A DNA stretch of 64,000 nt from Diphasiastrum complanatum (GCA_029204225.1 CM055095.1:30753538-30817537); one strand, 5' to 3'. Counted from the stretch's first letter, positions 10,395 to 22,119 are shown. Program-made: numbers and translations. Notes: generated by a model not told the origin, from the letters alone.

Positions 10395-11462
10395 AAATCT
10401 GGATGGAGGTTGTCTTGGTCAATTTGATCTTCTTCATTGAGTCTCGACCCTTTAATGAGATTCATCATGTTGAGGGTCTGTCTCATTTTTTGAATTTGTA
10501 TCGATTTTCCGATTTTCGATTCTGGGATCTTTTTTGATACATGTAGCGGAAAATTTAAAATCTCTTGAGCTTTTTCCTTGTGATTGATAAAGCGATTTTC
10601 CACAAAGATGACATCTCTACTCATGAATGATTTTTCTGTTTCCAGATTGTAGAGCTTGTATGTCTTATAATCTGCAGAATAGCCAACAAAAATCGATTTT
10701 ATGCTTTTGTCATCCAGCTTCTTCTTGAGATCTTCAAAGATTTGAGCATAAGCAATGCAACCAAATACTCTAATGTTCTTGAGTGATGGTTTCGATCCTG
10801 TCCACACCGCATAAGGTGTCTTGCCATTCAAGTCTTTGGTGATGGATCGATTTTGTAGATAGGCGGCTGTAGCAACAGCTTTTACCCAAAATTTCTTCGG
10901 AAGAGGGGCATGGCCCAGCATGCTCTTGGCACTTTTGATAAGTGTCCGATTCTTCTGTTCAGCTATACCATTGGACTAAGGTGAGTAGCTCGTTGTGAAT
11001 TGTTGACGTATTCCGTTGGCCTTGCAAAACTTTTTAAATTCGATGGAGATAAATTCTCCCCCTTCATCTATGTGTAGAGCTTTTATCTTCCTCTGGGTCT
11101 GATTTTCAACAGACACCTTGAAATGCGTGAAGAAGTTGAATGCTTCTTATTTGTTCTTCAGAAAGTAGGTTGTAGTCCTTGGAGAGAAGTCATCAATGAA
11201 GGTTAGGAGGTAAAGGGCTCCCCCTTTGGACGAAGTCTACATTGGGCCACAAATGTCGCTATGTGTAAGATCAAGCAGGCCTTTGAAAGTATGGACTGAG
11301 TCTGAAATGAACAGATTTTTTGCATGCTTGCTGATTATACATACAGCTTTCACATGGAGAAGTTGGCTTGCTTACATAAGGCAGATCTTGTACTAGTTTC
11401 TGAGTCGACATTTGTTGAATATTGTTGAAATTCAAATGGCCTAATCTGAAGTGCCAAAGCAT
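10334..11462 (-). pseudogene. pol: Copia B integrase
   Basis: The N-terminal zinc module begins WHFRLGHLNFNNIQQM with CESC further on (11462-11300). Core motifs follow in 11270-10950: HSDICGPM, FIDDFS and DEGGEFI. The C-terminal part (10921-10334) reads LPKKFWVKAVATAAYLQNR and FGCIAYAQI, with FVGYSADYKTYKLYN. In-frame stops occur at several points between 11270 and 10920. The protease that should precede it is absent: the gag end runs straight into the integrase module at about 11515-11465. Confidence 0.86.
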
Positions 11463-11512
11463 ATCAGATAATTTGGAAGTAGAAGATTGAAGAGCTTGAC
11501 TGTTGGTTGATG

Positions 11513-12385
11513 TTATATCAAAAAACTGGTTGAGGCTAAATTTGCTTGTTGTTGGAACTGCTTCTTCTTTTCATTGTTGAATTTCAAACTTTTGTAGTCT
11601 TTGGTCTCATGTCCAGTTCTCTTGCAGTATCTGTAGAATAATTTCTGCTTTGGTTGGAAAGATGAAGTGTTCGAATTCAATCTTGAGCCACAATTTGACC
11701 TAGAGCCAAAATTCAAGCCTGAGTCAAAATTTGATCCGAACTGCATGTTGCTCTTCTTTTTGGATATGAACTTCTAATTTCTGAAATATAGAGCATGGGG
11801 ATCCGTCCCTGAGCCTGAGGATGATGCAGATTTTCTGATTTCCTCTTTTAGAAGCATCAAAATTGCTCTTGATAGAGTAATTTGCTCCTGGGTTGACATT
11901 ATCATGACCCAATTTTCATAGGCTTCAAAAAGGCTCGATAGTAGAGTCATAACAGCATCGGAATATTCAATGACTAAGCCAATTGCAACCATTTGCTCCA
12001 TAAGATTTTTGAAAGTGTTGATATGACTTGTAACACTTTCTGCTTCAGACATCCTCAAGTTGAAGAATTTCTTCCTCAAGTGTAACTTGGAAGTAACATC
12101 TCTGGTATCATGCAGGGTTGCCAGGATGTCCCATGCATCCGTGGCTATTTAGGAATTATGTATGTGAATTATCTGTGTATCCTTGTATTTGAGAGTAATC
12201 ATGACAAATGCCCTTCCATCTCTCAGTCTCCATTTGGTGATAATGGCTACATCACCTTCTGGCTTGACTTCTGTGCCGTCAACAACGTTCCACAGTTCTT
12301 TGGCTAATAGCATGACCTTCATTTTGAACTTCCAGAGATGACACTTCCCTCCATCGAGTCTCTCGATTAGAGAAGATTGATCCAT
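11513..12385 (-). pseudogene. gag: Copia B gag
   Basis: It starts MDQSSLIERLDGG with WKFKMKVMLLAKELW, the usual copia gag opening. It continues with LHLRKKFFNLRMSEAESV and HINTFKNLMEQM, and ends in a Gln/Asn-rich region with a decayed knuckle (FYRYCKRTGHETKDY; the first and last Cys of CCHC replaced by Tyr). Frame changes lie near 12150 and 11780. The 5' leader and LTR are missing; beyond 12400 comes LTR sequence of another family in the opposite orientation. Confidence 0.82.
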
Positions 12386-12444
12386 TTTGGTTGAGCGAGA
12401 TTGTTGGTAGAAACAACAATTTCAAAATATTGTTGGCTCTAGTA

Positions 12445-12740
12445 CAATGTCTTGCTTACAAAATGCCGAAGGTGCCCTAATAGAAAAGTGAAGGTACCCT
12501 GTAAATCAATATATGCCAGAGTGTCGCATTTGTTGCATCTTCACCAACATTCATTTCAGCGAAGGCTGATGTCGTGACCTTCTCATGCTCATCCCATGCA
12601 ACTGTGCAATCATATTTGACAACGACAATAGCCACCCACGATCTCCTACAGACAACGCATCCATTTTGTACCTTCTTCATCTGCACACCTGTAAAATCAT
12701 GTATAAATGCTGGATACCATCTGCGTATCCAGCGCGTGTG
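12445..12740 (+). repeat. Fragment of the copia C/D-type LTR, + orientation
   Basis: The reverse complement of this stretch aligns with 30706-31005 inside the LTR of copia C: both share GGTACAAAA, TTGTCGTTGTCAAAT and TTGATTTACAGGGTACCTTC in order. It is therefore a piece, about 290 bp, of the same LTR family, lying head-on to copia B and truncating its 5' end. Confidence 0.7.
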
Positions 12741-12828
12741 TAAAATATAGCATGTATCATAAGCTTGTTAGAGACAAACAAAGTTGATGCCTTGCGCATT
12801 GATTCTTTTGGATTGTCAGTATTAGGCG
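12741..12828 (-). pseudogene. Possible gene X fragment
   Basis: On the minus strand it reads KESMRKASTLFVSNKL. This is like the SDSVRRTPTLFVCKDL segment of gene X1 (near 5600), with modest DNA similarity over about 35 bases. It is cut by copia A's LTR on one side and an LTR fragment on the other. It is short, so homology is only suggestive. Confidence 0.25.
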
Positions 12829-13477
12829 TGAAAGATTCAACTAGTTTCATCACATTTTGCAATATTTCCATATTTGGCATATTGAGGCCAAAACTTGTTT
12901 TAGACTTAGAGGTTGACTTTTCAAAGTTCATTAGTCTAAATTTCATTTGAATAAACACTTTTTTAAAGTGTGGGAAAGATAGAATACGATTTTGAGTAGA
13001 TTCAATTTGAATAAGTTGGGTACATTGAATCTAGACCCAAAATTGGTAGGGTTAGCATTTTGGTGGGAAAGCCAAGTGGCCAAATAGGGTTTGGACCTGC
13101 TATAAAAGTATGTAGCTCATGGAGAGAGTCATCTTCTCTCTTATCTATCTCATTTCATGCTTATACATGGTTCTCTTGGGTTCTACTATCTATTGGTGCA
13201 CTATCTTGGTGATTGCTTGCAATTCTATGTGTAGAATGATCTATATTTGCTATTTTTGGATCCACACGTGTGAAATACAGTAGCTTGATGGTTTTGTACA
13301 GACAGCAATAGTACATAATCATTTCATTCAAGTTTGATCAAGTTCTATTAGTGTTTGCATCTCAAATTGTGTGTAGATGTTGATTTTTTCTACATTGGTG
13401 AAATTGGTAGTGTATTTCTCTTTCTAACCAAAGATCATTCAAGTAAATTGGACCTTAAGGATCTAAAATCTTTCACA
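12829..13477 (+). repeat. 5' LTR of copia A, + copy (about 649 bp)
   Basis: It starts TGAAAGATTCAAC and ends AAATCTTTCACA, with short terminal inverted repeats. The primer-binding site follows at once. The same LTR is present in reverse orientation at 58888-59538 at high similarity. A CTATAAAAG core promoter lies at about 13100, which matches the start of transcription expected inside an LTR. Confidence 0.88.
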
Positions 13478-13489
13478 TGGTATCAGAGC
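13478..13489 (+). other. Copia A primer-binding site
   Basis: TGGTATCAGAGC directly abuts the LTR end. This is the complement of the 3' end of plant initiator tRNA-Met, the standard primer of Ty1/copia elements. A leader of about 590 bp without genes runs from here to the gag ATG at 14079. Confidence 0.92.
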
Positions 13490-14078
13490 TTGTGTTTCAG
13501 GTTATGAAGGAGGAAATCAGATCTATCAATGATTTGGTGAAGATATCAAGTCTAGAGCATGCTAGAGAGGATTCTACACCAAAATCGGATTTTTTTGCTT
13601 TTGTAGATTAGATCTTTTGTAGATCAAAACACTAAATAGGTCAATATACTTGTTCAATTCCAATTTTTGAATTCACATACTGGATTTGGCCAATTTTTGG
13701 ATCATTGATTCAGCCTAAGTGGTGGCTTATAGATTGCATATCAAATTTTCAACATTTGCATGTAGATTTGGAATAGTCAATTTTTTGTGATTTTGTCAAA
13801 ACCCTAATTTTGATTGGATCTCTAGATAGTGAGGTTTCTGGACTTCATTTGAGTGTGTTTCAATCTTAGGAAGTGGCAAAAGTCATTAGATTGAGGATAG
13901 ATCATAGGTTGATCAAGATTCCATGATTCTATGTGTTGATTTGCTTGGATAAGTGCTAGAAGAGAATTTGTGAGATAGTTTCAAATCCTGGTGATTTCTT
14001 TTGAAAGCATTTGTTGTTGTTCAAAGGAGTGCTTTGTGCATTGAAGCAGGTTGAAAGAGAAGATCAGGTCATTGCTAC

Positions 14079-15500
14079 ATGGCAACCTCAACTGGAGTCA
14101 TGTTGGAAGCCAATGATAGACTTAGCTCAAGTGACTATTCATTATGGAAAGTAAGGATGGAGTCACTTCTTGAGATGAATGATGTTTTGGATATTGTTGT
14201 AGGCTTGGAGGAGAGACCAACAACACAACAAGATCAATTGAGGTATGACAAGAGGGCCAAGAAGGCTCTACACATGATAAAGATGAATGTTACCAATGAA
14301 CTTCTCAAGGAAGTTGGTAAGTGCACATCATCTTTGGAAGCTTGGAATTCATTGAAGAAGCTTTATGAATCCAAGTCTACTTCTAGAGTGTTGATTCTAA
14401 GAAGGAAAATCTTTTCTTGTTTGCAAAAGAATGAAGAAAGTCCAAGCACTTTTGTTTTGGGAATGAAAGCATTGAATGATGAGTTAGCTTGCATAGATGA
14501 AAGCATTAAGGAAGGAGAGCTTATTCAAGTGATTCTTAATGGCTTGTTGGATGCTCATGCTAACATTGTTCAAAGTATTGCTATTCAAAAGACTTTGCCA
14601 AGTTTGATGGATCTTCAAGAGATCTTGATCAATGAGGAATATAGGCTTCAAGCAAGAGGTGGATCTACATCGACACTTCAAGAGGATGCTATGTTCACAA
14701 AGGGCAAATTCAAGGGCAAAACCAAAAGCAAGTGGTCTAAAGGGCAAGATCAAGTGGATGCTTCTTCAAGTGGCAAAAATAAGGATAGATCAAAGCTCAA
14801 GTGCTTCTATTGTGGCATCAAAGGACACTTTTCAAGTGAGTGCTACAAGAAGAAGAGAGATCAAGGAGACAAGCAAGGTAATCTTACTCTTAATGAGGAT
14901 GGTTTGGATGTGCAAGATGCAAATGATGATGCTTTTGTGATGTCTTCATGTATGCTTGCTAATGATGGAGATCTAGATCCTTGGTGGATTGATAGTGGAG
15001 CAAGTTCACACATGACCTTTCACAAAGAGTACTTCACTTCTTTGTTGGCATATGGAGATGACAAGAGGGTGATCTACACGGCCAATGATGGTGAGTGTGC
15101 AATCAAAGGGATTGGCACAATTCCTATTTCTCTCTCTACAAATAGGAATGTTCATTTGGAGGATGTCTTGTTTATTCCATCTATCACCAAGAATTTGCTT
15201 AATGTGAGTCAAATGCGAAGTAAGGGCCTCAAGGTGGAGTTTGATGGAGATGCTTGTTTGATCAAAAGGAAGGATGTCTTGATTGGAAAAGGTAAAAGGC
15301 AAGGGAAGTTGCTCAAACTTGATGCTTGTGTTATTGCTAACCAAGTTGGATGTGTTGCAAGGGAGCAAATTTCTATTCAAGAGGTTTGGCACAAAATGAT
15401 GGGACACCTCAACTTCAAGTCATTGGAGGTAATGGCAAGGAAGAAGGTTGTGATTGGTCTTCCAAGTTCCTTAAGTAAGACAAGCATGTTTGTGAGTCTT
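14079..15500 (+). pseudogene. gag-pol: Copia A gag and protease
   Basis: The ATG at 14079 opens a frame that stays open beyond this point. It has the copia gag (SSSDYSLWKVRMESLL, LYESKSTSRVLILRRKIF), an intact zinc knuckle CFYCGIKGHFSSEC near 14800, the protease motif WWIDSGASSHM near 14985, and the start of the integrase zinc module (WHKMMGHLNFKSL). This is the best-preserved retroelement coding stretch in the window. The first defect is a frameshift at about 15485, within the integrase zinc module. The element is probably younger than its neighbours. Confidence 0.92.
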
Positions 15501-16250
15501 GTGATTTGTCTAAGTCACATAGACTACCTTATACTAGATCTATTTCTAGATCTACAAAGCCTTTTCAACTTGTACATTCGGATATTCATGGATTTACTAC
15601 AATTAGCAATAGTGGAGCTAAGATGTATGTAACATTCATTGATGATTTTAGTAGATTTTTTTGGATCTATCTACTGAAGAGCAAAGATGAAGTGTATGAT
15701 GTCTTTGTCAAGTTCAATAATGCAAGGGAGAACCAATTTTCCACAAAGATCAAGTGCTTGAGAGGTGACAATGGTGGTAAGTACATATCTAACAAGTTCA
15801 AGGCCTTTTGTGATGAGCATGGGATCAAGAGGGAGTATACAACATCAAGGACCCCACAACAGTGGCTGAAAGGAAGAATAGGACTTTATGTGAAAGTCTA
15901 AAGCTATGAGGTTAAGTGCTAATCTTGACAAACCATTTTGGGATCAAGCTTTGTTGTGTGCCAATTTCTTGTGCAATAGGTGGCCGAGTGCTATTTTGGA
16001 TGAAAGGACACCTTTTGAGATGCTATTCAAGAGGAGGCCGAGTGTCAACTTTCTAAGAACCTTTGGATGCACATGCTATGTCAACATTACTCTTGATGAT
16101 ATGACCGAGGAGGATCCATCTTCAAGAAGAGGTATTTTTGTTGGATATAGTGAGGTGAGTAAAGCCTACAAGGTTTACATTCCTTCTACTAACAAAGTGA
16201 TTGTTGGTAGAGATGTCATTTTTTATGAGGGAAACATTCCAAAGGTGTCT
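15380..16250 (+). pseudogene. pol: Copia A integrase
   Basis: After the frameshift near 15485 the core continues from 15506: HSDIHGF, FIDDFSRFFWIYLL and RGDNGGKYIS. A second frameshift near 15865 interrupts the segment that should hold the catalytic Glu. It resumes as FWDQALLCANFLCNRWPS, FGCTCYVNI and FVGYSEVSKAYKVY in the frame beginning 15906. The first two catalytic acidic residues (D, D) are visible. The two frameshifts make it inactive. Confidence 0.9.
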
Positions 16251-16650
16251 TCAAGCATGATTGATGGTAAAGTAGATGGATCTAACATTTTTAATATTGA
16301 TGAGAAGGATCCTACTTTGGATGGTGGTGATGATGGACGTTCATCATGTCAAAAGCCAAGGAGAACATCAAGAGAAAGACAAGTACCTTCAAGGCTCACA
16401 TATGGTCAAAAGGGTAAGCAAGTGGTTTCTAGAAATTATGTTGCTTTTCTAACCTCTTTGGATGAGCCTACAAGTGTAGATCAAGCAAGGAAAGAAGAGG
16501 AGTGGATCCAAGCAATGGATCTTGAGTATCGATCTCTTATGAAGAGTAGAACATGTTTTGGAAGATCTTCTTGTGTACATGGAGCTATGCAAGTGGATGG
16601 ATGTTATCTTGATGTAAAATCAAGTATTGGATCAAGCGTCCAAATGTAAA
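16251..16650 (+). pseudogene. pol: Copia A linker and start of reverse transcriptase, truncated
   Basis: An acidic linker leads to RKEEEWIQAMDLEYRSLMK, the first block of copia reverse transcriptase. Beyond about 16555 the sequence no longer looks like RT and the frame ends at 16649. The rest of RT, RNase H and the 3' LTR are missing here, so the + copy of copia A is 3'-truncated. Confidence 0.8.
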
Positions 16651-17384
16651 TAATAAGTCCAATCTTCCCTATCATGCATTTCATGAATACCAATACATTC
16701 TGTCCTTGATTGTAATCGTATCAAGATAGATGGCATTTTGATCAATATAAGGGCAAACCGAATGCATTAAGTTCACATTATAGTTCTACACATAAGAAGC
16801 CATTATGCAATACACAAAAAATAAGGAGGCTTGACTCCTGCATCACTGCTAGGTATTAGGGCAGATTCGTGCCATAATAGCCTCATGGATATCTTACTAG
16901 TGAAATATTATATTTTTTTGCAAATTTTCTGAAGGTCAAGGATGGAACGAAGGTACACCCCGAAAAATGCGAAGGTGTCGCAATTTTCGTGCTCCCAAAA
17001 ATTGTGGATCTACTTAACATACCATATTCCAAAATGGTGTCAAATTTTTTGCAAGGAATATAGTGACAATGATGTAGCGAAGGTGTCACCTTTTTCACAC
17101 ATTTTGCGAAGGTCAAGGATTGACAAATCAATGGAAATAACAAGCTTGGATGAAATGTGAACAGTGTCGCAAATTTTGTTACTACAAATGGGCGAAAAAT
17201 GCGAAGGTGTAAGTGTTGCAAATTTTGCAACTGTACTGGGAATTATTGGACCAAGGATGACGGGTTTTTCAAACTGGATAAAATGTGAACAGTATCGAAA
17301 ATTTTGCATATTTCGCAAAAAATTGGACTTGCCATATTTATCGAGAATTAATCATAGTAGCGCTTTACTCTTGAGCCATTTACT
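16651..17384. repeat. Non-coding stretch with degenerate internal repeats
   Basis: I see no gene. At 16857-16898 there is a block (AGGGCAGAT, CGTGCCATA, CATGGAT, TCTTAC) that recurs at 38211-38252. From 16910 to 17330 short motifs recur: CGAAAAATGCGAAGGTGT at 16966 and 17193, AATGTGAACAGT with TCG near 17155 and 17283, and GAAGGTCAAGGAT at 16930 and 17108. The minus-strand frames here are products of this repeat and not genes. Confidence 0.55.
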
Positions 17385-17635
17385 CGAGTATCAAGTAAAT
17401 GTCCTTCAAGATCAGCTAACTGAAGTGATCCATTGTTAAAAACTTCTATGACTTTGTAAGGTTCCATCCATCTAGTATGTAATTTTCCAGAAAACAACAT
17501 GTGCCTGTTATCATACAAAAGCACATAGTCCCCTCGTTTAATTTTTATTTTTTTAATAGATTGATCGAAATTTTTTTTCTTTTATGCTGAACTCGTTTAG
17601 TCTCGATTAATGAAAGACGGCGATCCTCCTCCATC
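17385..17635 (-). pseudogene. pol: Gypsy Gy1 integrase C-terminus
   Basis: From about 17635 down it reads RLSLIETKRVQHKRKK and then, past a stop near 17545, DYVLLYDNRHMLFSGKLHTR, WMEPYKVIEVFNNGSLQL and NGSRVKRYY. This is the C-terminal end of a Ty3/gypsy integrase. It is joined directly to the very start of reverse transcriptase (NYQNVFAWS), so RT, RNase H and the integrase core are deleted between them. Confidence 0.78.
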
Positions 17636-18840
17636 GACCAAGCAAATACGTTTTGATAATTATGAAGAAGTAATATATACTCTTCATGTTCCTGGTCTGA
17701 TTGGTGTTTATATAAATTCAGCATTTTACCTTTATTAATTTCTATTTCTACATAATCTATCTTATCTACCATCCATTTGGTCAGGCTTGCTCTGGTTCCA
17801 CCCAGAACTTCCCTCAACTCGGATGTTGTTGGTATTTTCTCATCCTCATCAATCTCATAGCATTCTATAAAATTTATCCAAGATTCAGTAGGTCTGGCTA
17901 ACTCCTCACCCCATCTCAAAAGGTGATTCCCTATTGGATTGGCTGTGAGAATGTCTGGAAAATATATTTGTTTGGTAGACCAGTTTATAATAGCATCTGC
18001 TTGATATAACCATGGTCTTCCAAATAATATTGAATATGGTGGCGTATCTACTGGGTTTATGACAAAGAAATTCATAACGAACGTCTTTGTCTCTATAACT
18101 ACACTAATACCCTTTAGCTCCCCTACTGTTATGCATTTGGATGTGTTTGCTAAATGGATCTCATGGCAAGTAATAGGCCGTATCTATTTTTCTAGTCCTA
18201 ATTCCTTAACCATTGTTTCAGTTATTAAGTCGATACTAGACCCTGAGTCTATTAATATTCTATTTATAGTATGATCTCCTATAATATCACTAATCTCTAG
18301 AACTCCATAATCTTCTCTATCTACATATTCTACTTTATTACTATATGCAAGTATACTTAATGTGACAAATCTCTCCCCTTCCTCAGTCCTTACAGACTGA
18401 AGTCCTTCATCCTCCGAAATATAACTCGAGGATGATGTAGGTGTCTCACCTTCATACTTATCCTTTTCCCAGGATACCATAATTCTTTTATGAATTTTTT
18501 CCGTCGGTGTCTCCATCTGATCTCTGATGGTAATCTCTTTCTTCTTCCAGTGGGTTATGACTTCGGCTTGGTAGAGCCATAGTCGTCCTAATAATACTTT
18601 ATACGATGATTCTCTTGTAGTCCTTAAAATAATGAAATCCAATAGGAACTTATGGTCTCCAATATAGACTATAACTTGGGACAATTCTCCTATTGGTGAT
18701 CTTCTAGTTGCATCAGCTAACCTTAAATGTCTTAATGCGGGTGCTATTCTATGGTGAATGCCTACTTCGTATGCTGTTTCTTCAGTCATTATATTTACAC
18801 TAAATCCAAAATCTATGGGCACACTATCTAAAATGCAGCC
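17636..18840 (-). pseudogene. pol: Gypsy Gy1 region with two retropepsin-like domains
   Basis: Reading down from 18840, a first aspartic protease domain has PIDFGFSVNIM (the DSG triad changed to DFG), HLRLADATRR and VLLGRLWLYQAEVI. About 110 residues later a second one begins at ILIDSGSSIDLI (near 18245), with an intact DSG, and ends ILFGRPWLYQADAIINW (near 17990). Both share the flap-to-end pattern LxGRxWLYQAxxIxxW, so they look like a tandem duplication of one protease. A frame break lies between 18184 and 18075. The second domain leads into NYQNVFAWS, the start of gypsy RT. Confidence 0.75.
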
Positions 18841-19364
18841 ATTGACTACTACCTAAATCTCGGGTTGACTTTCATCACCGTAGTTAACTAGTCCTACATT
18901 GACTAATGGTAACTTCGCTTTTCTTTTCTTTTTTCTTTGCAAAAATTGCTTAATTTCTTTGTTATAATACTGATTATCCTCTAATAACTGTTTAAAAGTT
19001 ATATTGGGTATTCTGGAGACAAGGTCTTCCACTATATCATATGAACGGGTTCTAAGTGACGATAGATCTCTAGGTATCTCGTTACTTAAAACTGGATGTA
19101 GAAATGTTACTTTTTTAACTTTTCTGGTTTCTTCATCTAAAAGCTTTTAAGCGAGTGTGAACTAATATCAACATCATAATATTTTCCAGTAGGCCTATCA
19201 AGGTCTAATTCTTTACTTTTAGAAATTTTTATTGGATGTTCTGCGACTTTCGCTTTTTCTATCGTATTTTTCACGTTTTTCGCAGATTTCGTGTTCTACA
19301 TCTAAATCAGGCCATCGATGGTCTTGATCTTGCGATTCGGACTCTACTTCTATCCTCTGAACTA
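18841..19364 (-). pseudogene. Gypsy Gy1 gag-protease linker, heavily decayed
   Basis: No frame longer than about 60 codons is present. The stretch lies between the zinc knuckles and the first protease domain. Lys-rich runs suggest a charged linker. Nothing else is recognisable. Confidence 0.45.
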
Positions 19365-21030
19365 TCATGTTAGTGTTAGCCGAAGGTCATCTTCTCTAGG
19401 CGAGTTTACAAACCTCGGTTTAGACCTCGGCTGTTGTGGCTGAGGACATTTAGCAGTGACATGCCCTTTGCCTTTACAGCTAGCATAGAGTGACACATAT
19501 CCTACTGACCTCCTGGGTTCATGGCAATGAGGTGAATAGTGACCTGGGGCTCTGCAATTGTAGCACGAACCCCTTACTTTGGGTGGAGGAGTGAAATCTC
19601 TTGTCCCCCCTCTACGCAAAATAGTGTATTGTTGGCCAGTACGCGGTTGTGGTATAATGTTCTTTTGGTTAGTAGGAGTTGTAGTATAAGCTACCTCCTC
19701 ATGATTATTAATCGGACAGAGGAATAATTCATCTTCTAAATAGTTAGTCTATAAACTGGGACAGTTAGTCTTAGAATGACCTTCCTTCCCACAAGTGGTA
19801 CACCAAACATTGGCGTTAAGCTTTGGTTTTTTTCGTTTGGCTTTAACGTCAAACATCTGGACTTTTAAATCACTCATTTCTTTTGCAAATATCTCAACAC
19901 TCTTCCTTAATGGATCCATCTTTTCAGATTTCTCCATTCTTTTCTTTCTATCTGAATTCCTACTCTTGGATTTTCTATAAGAAGATTCTTCTCAGATGAA
20001 GAAGAATAAGATGAATACTCTGAAGACTCTTCCTCATTTACTGCATCAGATTTCGATTTAGACTCAATAGATGATTTGGATTCTTCTGTACGTTTCGATT
20101 TATGCTTTTTACTGCTTTTTCTCTCGTTCCTCCGCCTACAAGAAATTCGAGAAGTTTTGTAATTTTCAGTAGAGGCAATGACATCTTCCAAAGACGTCAT
20201 CAACCCCTGTCGACAATAACGATCCATTTTCTTAGGCAAGCCACCCAAAAACCATTTGTTTTGCATAGGTTACCATATACTGGGCTCATAATTTTTCTAT
20301 TAAATTCTTAACTCTACGAGTATACTTTCAAAGTGATTCCTTCGGCTTTTTCTCAACAGAACTAAGCCGAGCCAAAAATCTAGTGGAGTAGCCTATCTCC
20401 CTAAACCGCTTAAGGAATGCTGCTTTTAAAGCATTCCAAGTATTAACTGTTTCCTGTACTAACTGAATGTACTAAATCCTAGCCTACTTTCGTAGAAGTC
20501 TTGGCAAAATTCTAGCTTTGTCCTCGTCTGTATGTTCTTTATTTGCAATAGTAATAGATTCAAACTGAGACAAATAACCATCCGTATCTTTAGACGATGA
20601 TCCCTTAAAAAAATCGTATCTGATTTTGGTAGATGTGGGTGATGCTGGGTTCACCATATTATCAGGTGGTGAACTAGGAGGACTAGGAGGATTAGGATCA
20701 GGATCTAGACTATGCTCAGATGATGGTTCAGATGAAGAAGATTTTGACTCTGAACTTGGTTTGGAAGTGGAATCAGACGAATTTGATTCTGCTGAGTCTG
20801 TAGAACTTGGTGTTTTAACGGATCTTTTCTCAAATGAATCTACAAACGTTGTAGTAGCATTTAGAAGATCGTTAAACGCTTCAGGTGTTAATCTTGCTCT
20901 AAGTGACGAATTCCACAAATTTTGTAGATACATCTCTAGATTTCCTATATGCTTCTAATTGTTGTGCACGTTCTAAACATTTCTGTTCAATAGTTGCTTG
21001 AGAGTATGTTCTTGGCATGCGTTACATGAG
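19365..21030 (-). pseudogene. gag: Gypsy Gy1 gag
   Basis: From 20933 down: a Ser/Pro-rich N-terminal part; FFKGSSSKDTDGYLSQFES and DKARILPRLLR; then, after a break, WFLGGLPKKMDRYCRQGL; and a Ser/Lys-rich region. Knuckles follow: CTTCGKEGHSKTNC near 19760-19800, CYNCRAPGHYSPHC near 19540, and a third whose first Cys is lost (YASCKGKGHVTAKC) near 19470. At least three frame changes are present (near 20480, 19940 and 19700). Confidence 0.72.
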
Positions 21031-21083
21031 AAAGATTCGTAGACTTAATATACTTAAAAATATTACAAAAGATGAAATTCATC

Positions 21084-21101
21084 TCCCCAGCAATGGCACC
21101 A
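21084..21101 (-). other. Gy1 primer-binding site
   Basis: The minus strand reads TGGTGCCATTGCTGGGGA, close to the TGGCGCC..GGGGA-type binding site of many plant Ty3/gypsy elements. It lies five bases from the LTR end, between the LTR and gag, as expected. Confidence 0.75.
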
Positions 21102-21106
21102 AATTA

Positions 21107-22119
21107 TGTGGTGGCCTAGTCATTATAGATTTCCACAAAATCAATGAATTAAGTAGTATAAAAGGTTTGATCGTTCCCTAAGAGAGAGAATAATCTCTTC
21201 TTTTGTATGATAAGTGTATGTAAGATGATGAATGGAATGTGACATTCTCTTGTGTAATATTTACAATGAATACTACAGCGACATATCTCGTTATCCAAAG
21301 ATATTTGGATAAATTGACATCCAGAAAAACCAATGGTAAAACGATTTGGTCAAGGTCTGTGATTATAAAGGTTACTTTATCTTCTAGGCTCTTAGGATAA
21401 CAGTAAGCAATCATATCAGACAGCAAGTAGCAAAATAGATTCATCAAACAGAATCAAATTGGCTAATGATTTCTCTTAGTCGAATACAGAGAATTAGCTC
21501 TTATCACAGAAAGCAAACAGAATAGAGCATCAAACAAGCTCATTATCTGAACACATAGCTCATTCAAAATTGAAAGAAGTTCTGCTTATGATTATGCTTA
21601 ACAACTTCGGCTAATTCCCGGCATAATTGTGCCTGAAAATCCACGTTAGAGAACTGAAATTCAGTAAGAAATGAGAAGTATGTGTGACGCAGACAGAGAA
21701 GTATCACAAACAGTTACAGATTATTTAGAGTGTATTCGCTCAATTGATAAGAAGTAATGTTGTAAGAGATGGCAGAGGGAAAGAATGCTCAAGCTTATAG
21801 AAACTGGCTCTCTTCTCTCTCTATTGATACTCAAATCTGTGCATGTATACAATGGCACGAAGTGCCGACCTTATAGGAACGATCACCAGCCTCAATGTCG
21901 TTTACCAACCATTAAGATGTTGGTTGAAATCCACTAATGTGTCTCTATAGAACGTCGCACAAAACGTCACGAGTTCTGATCTAAAAATGAATTTACAAAG
22001 TGCAAATAGGCCTTTACATGAATTGAGGCACTATAGCACATTTACATGTATAAAAACTGAAAATTTTTACAATATAAAACAATAACTTTGGATAATGTGG
22101 AATCATGAGACTCCACATT
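21107..22119 (-). repeat. 5' LTR of gypsy Gy1 (about 1013 bp)
   Basis: On the + strand the ends are TGTGGTGG (21107) and GACTCCACA (22119), giving a short TGTGG/CCACA inverted repeat. The right boundary is chosen from this symmetry because no second LTR copy is present to align: the 3' end of Gy1 is lost near 17385. Confidence 0.6.

Noticed and set aside
16883-17318. Minus-strand frames rich in FATL/SHF phrases
   Set aside because: The phrases come from the short DNA repeat in this stretch.
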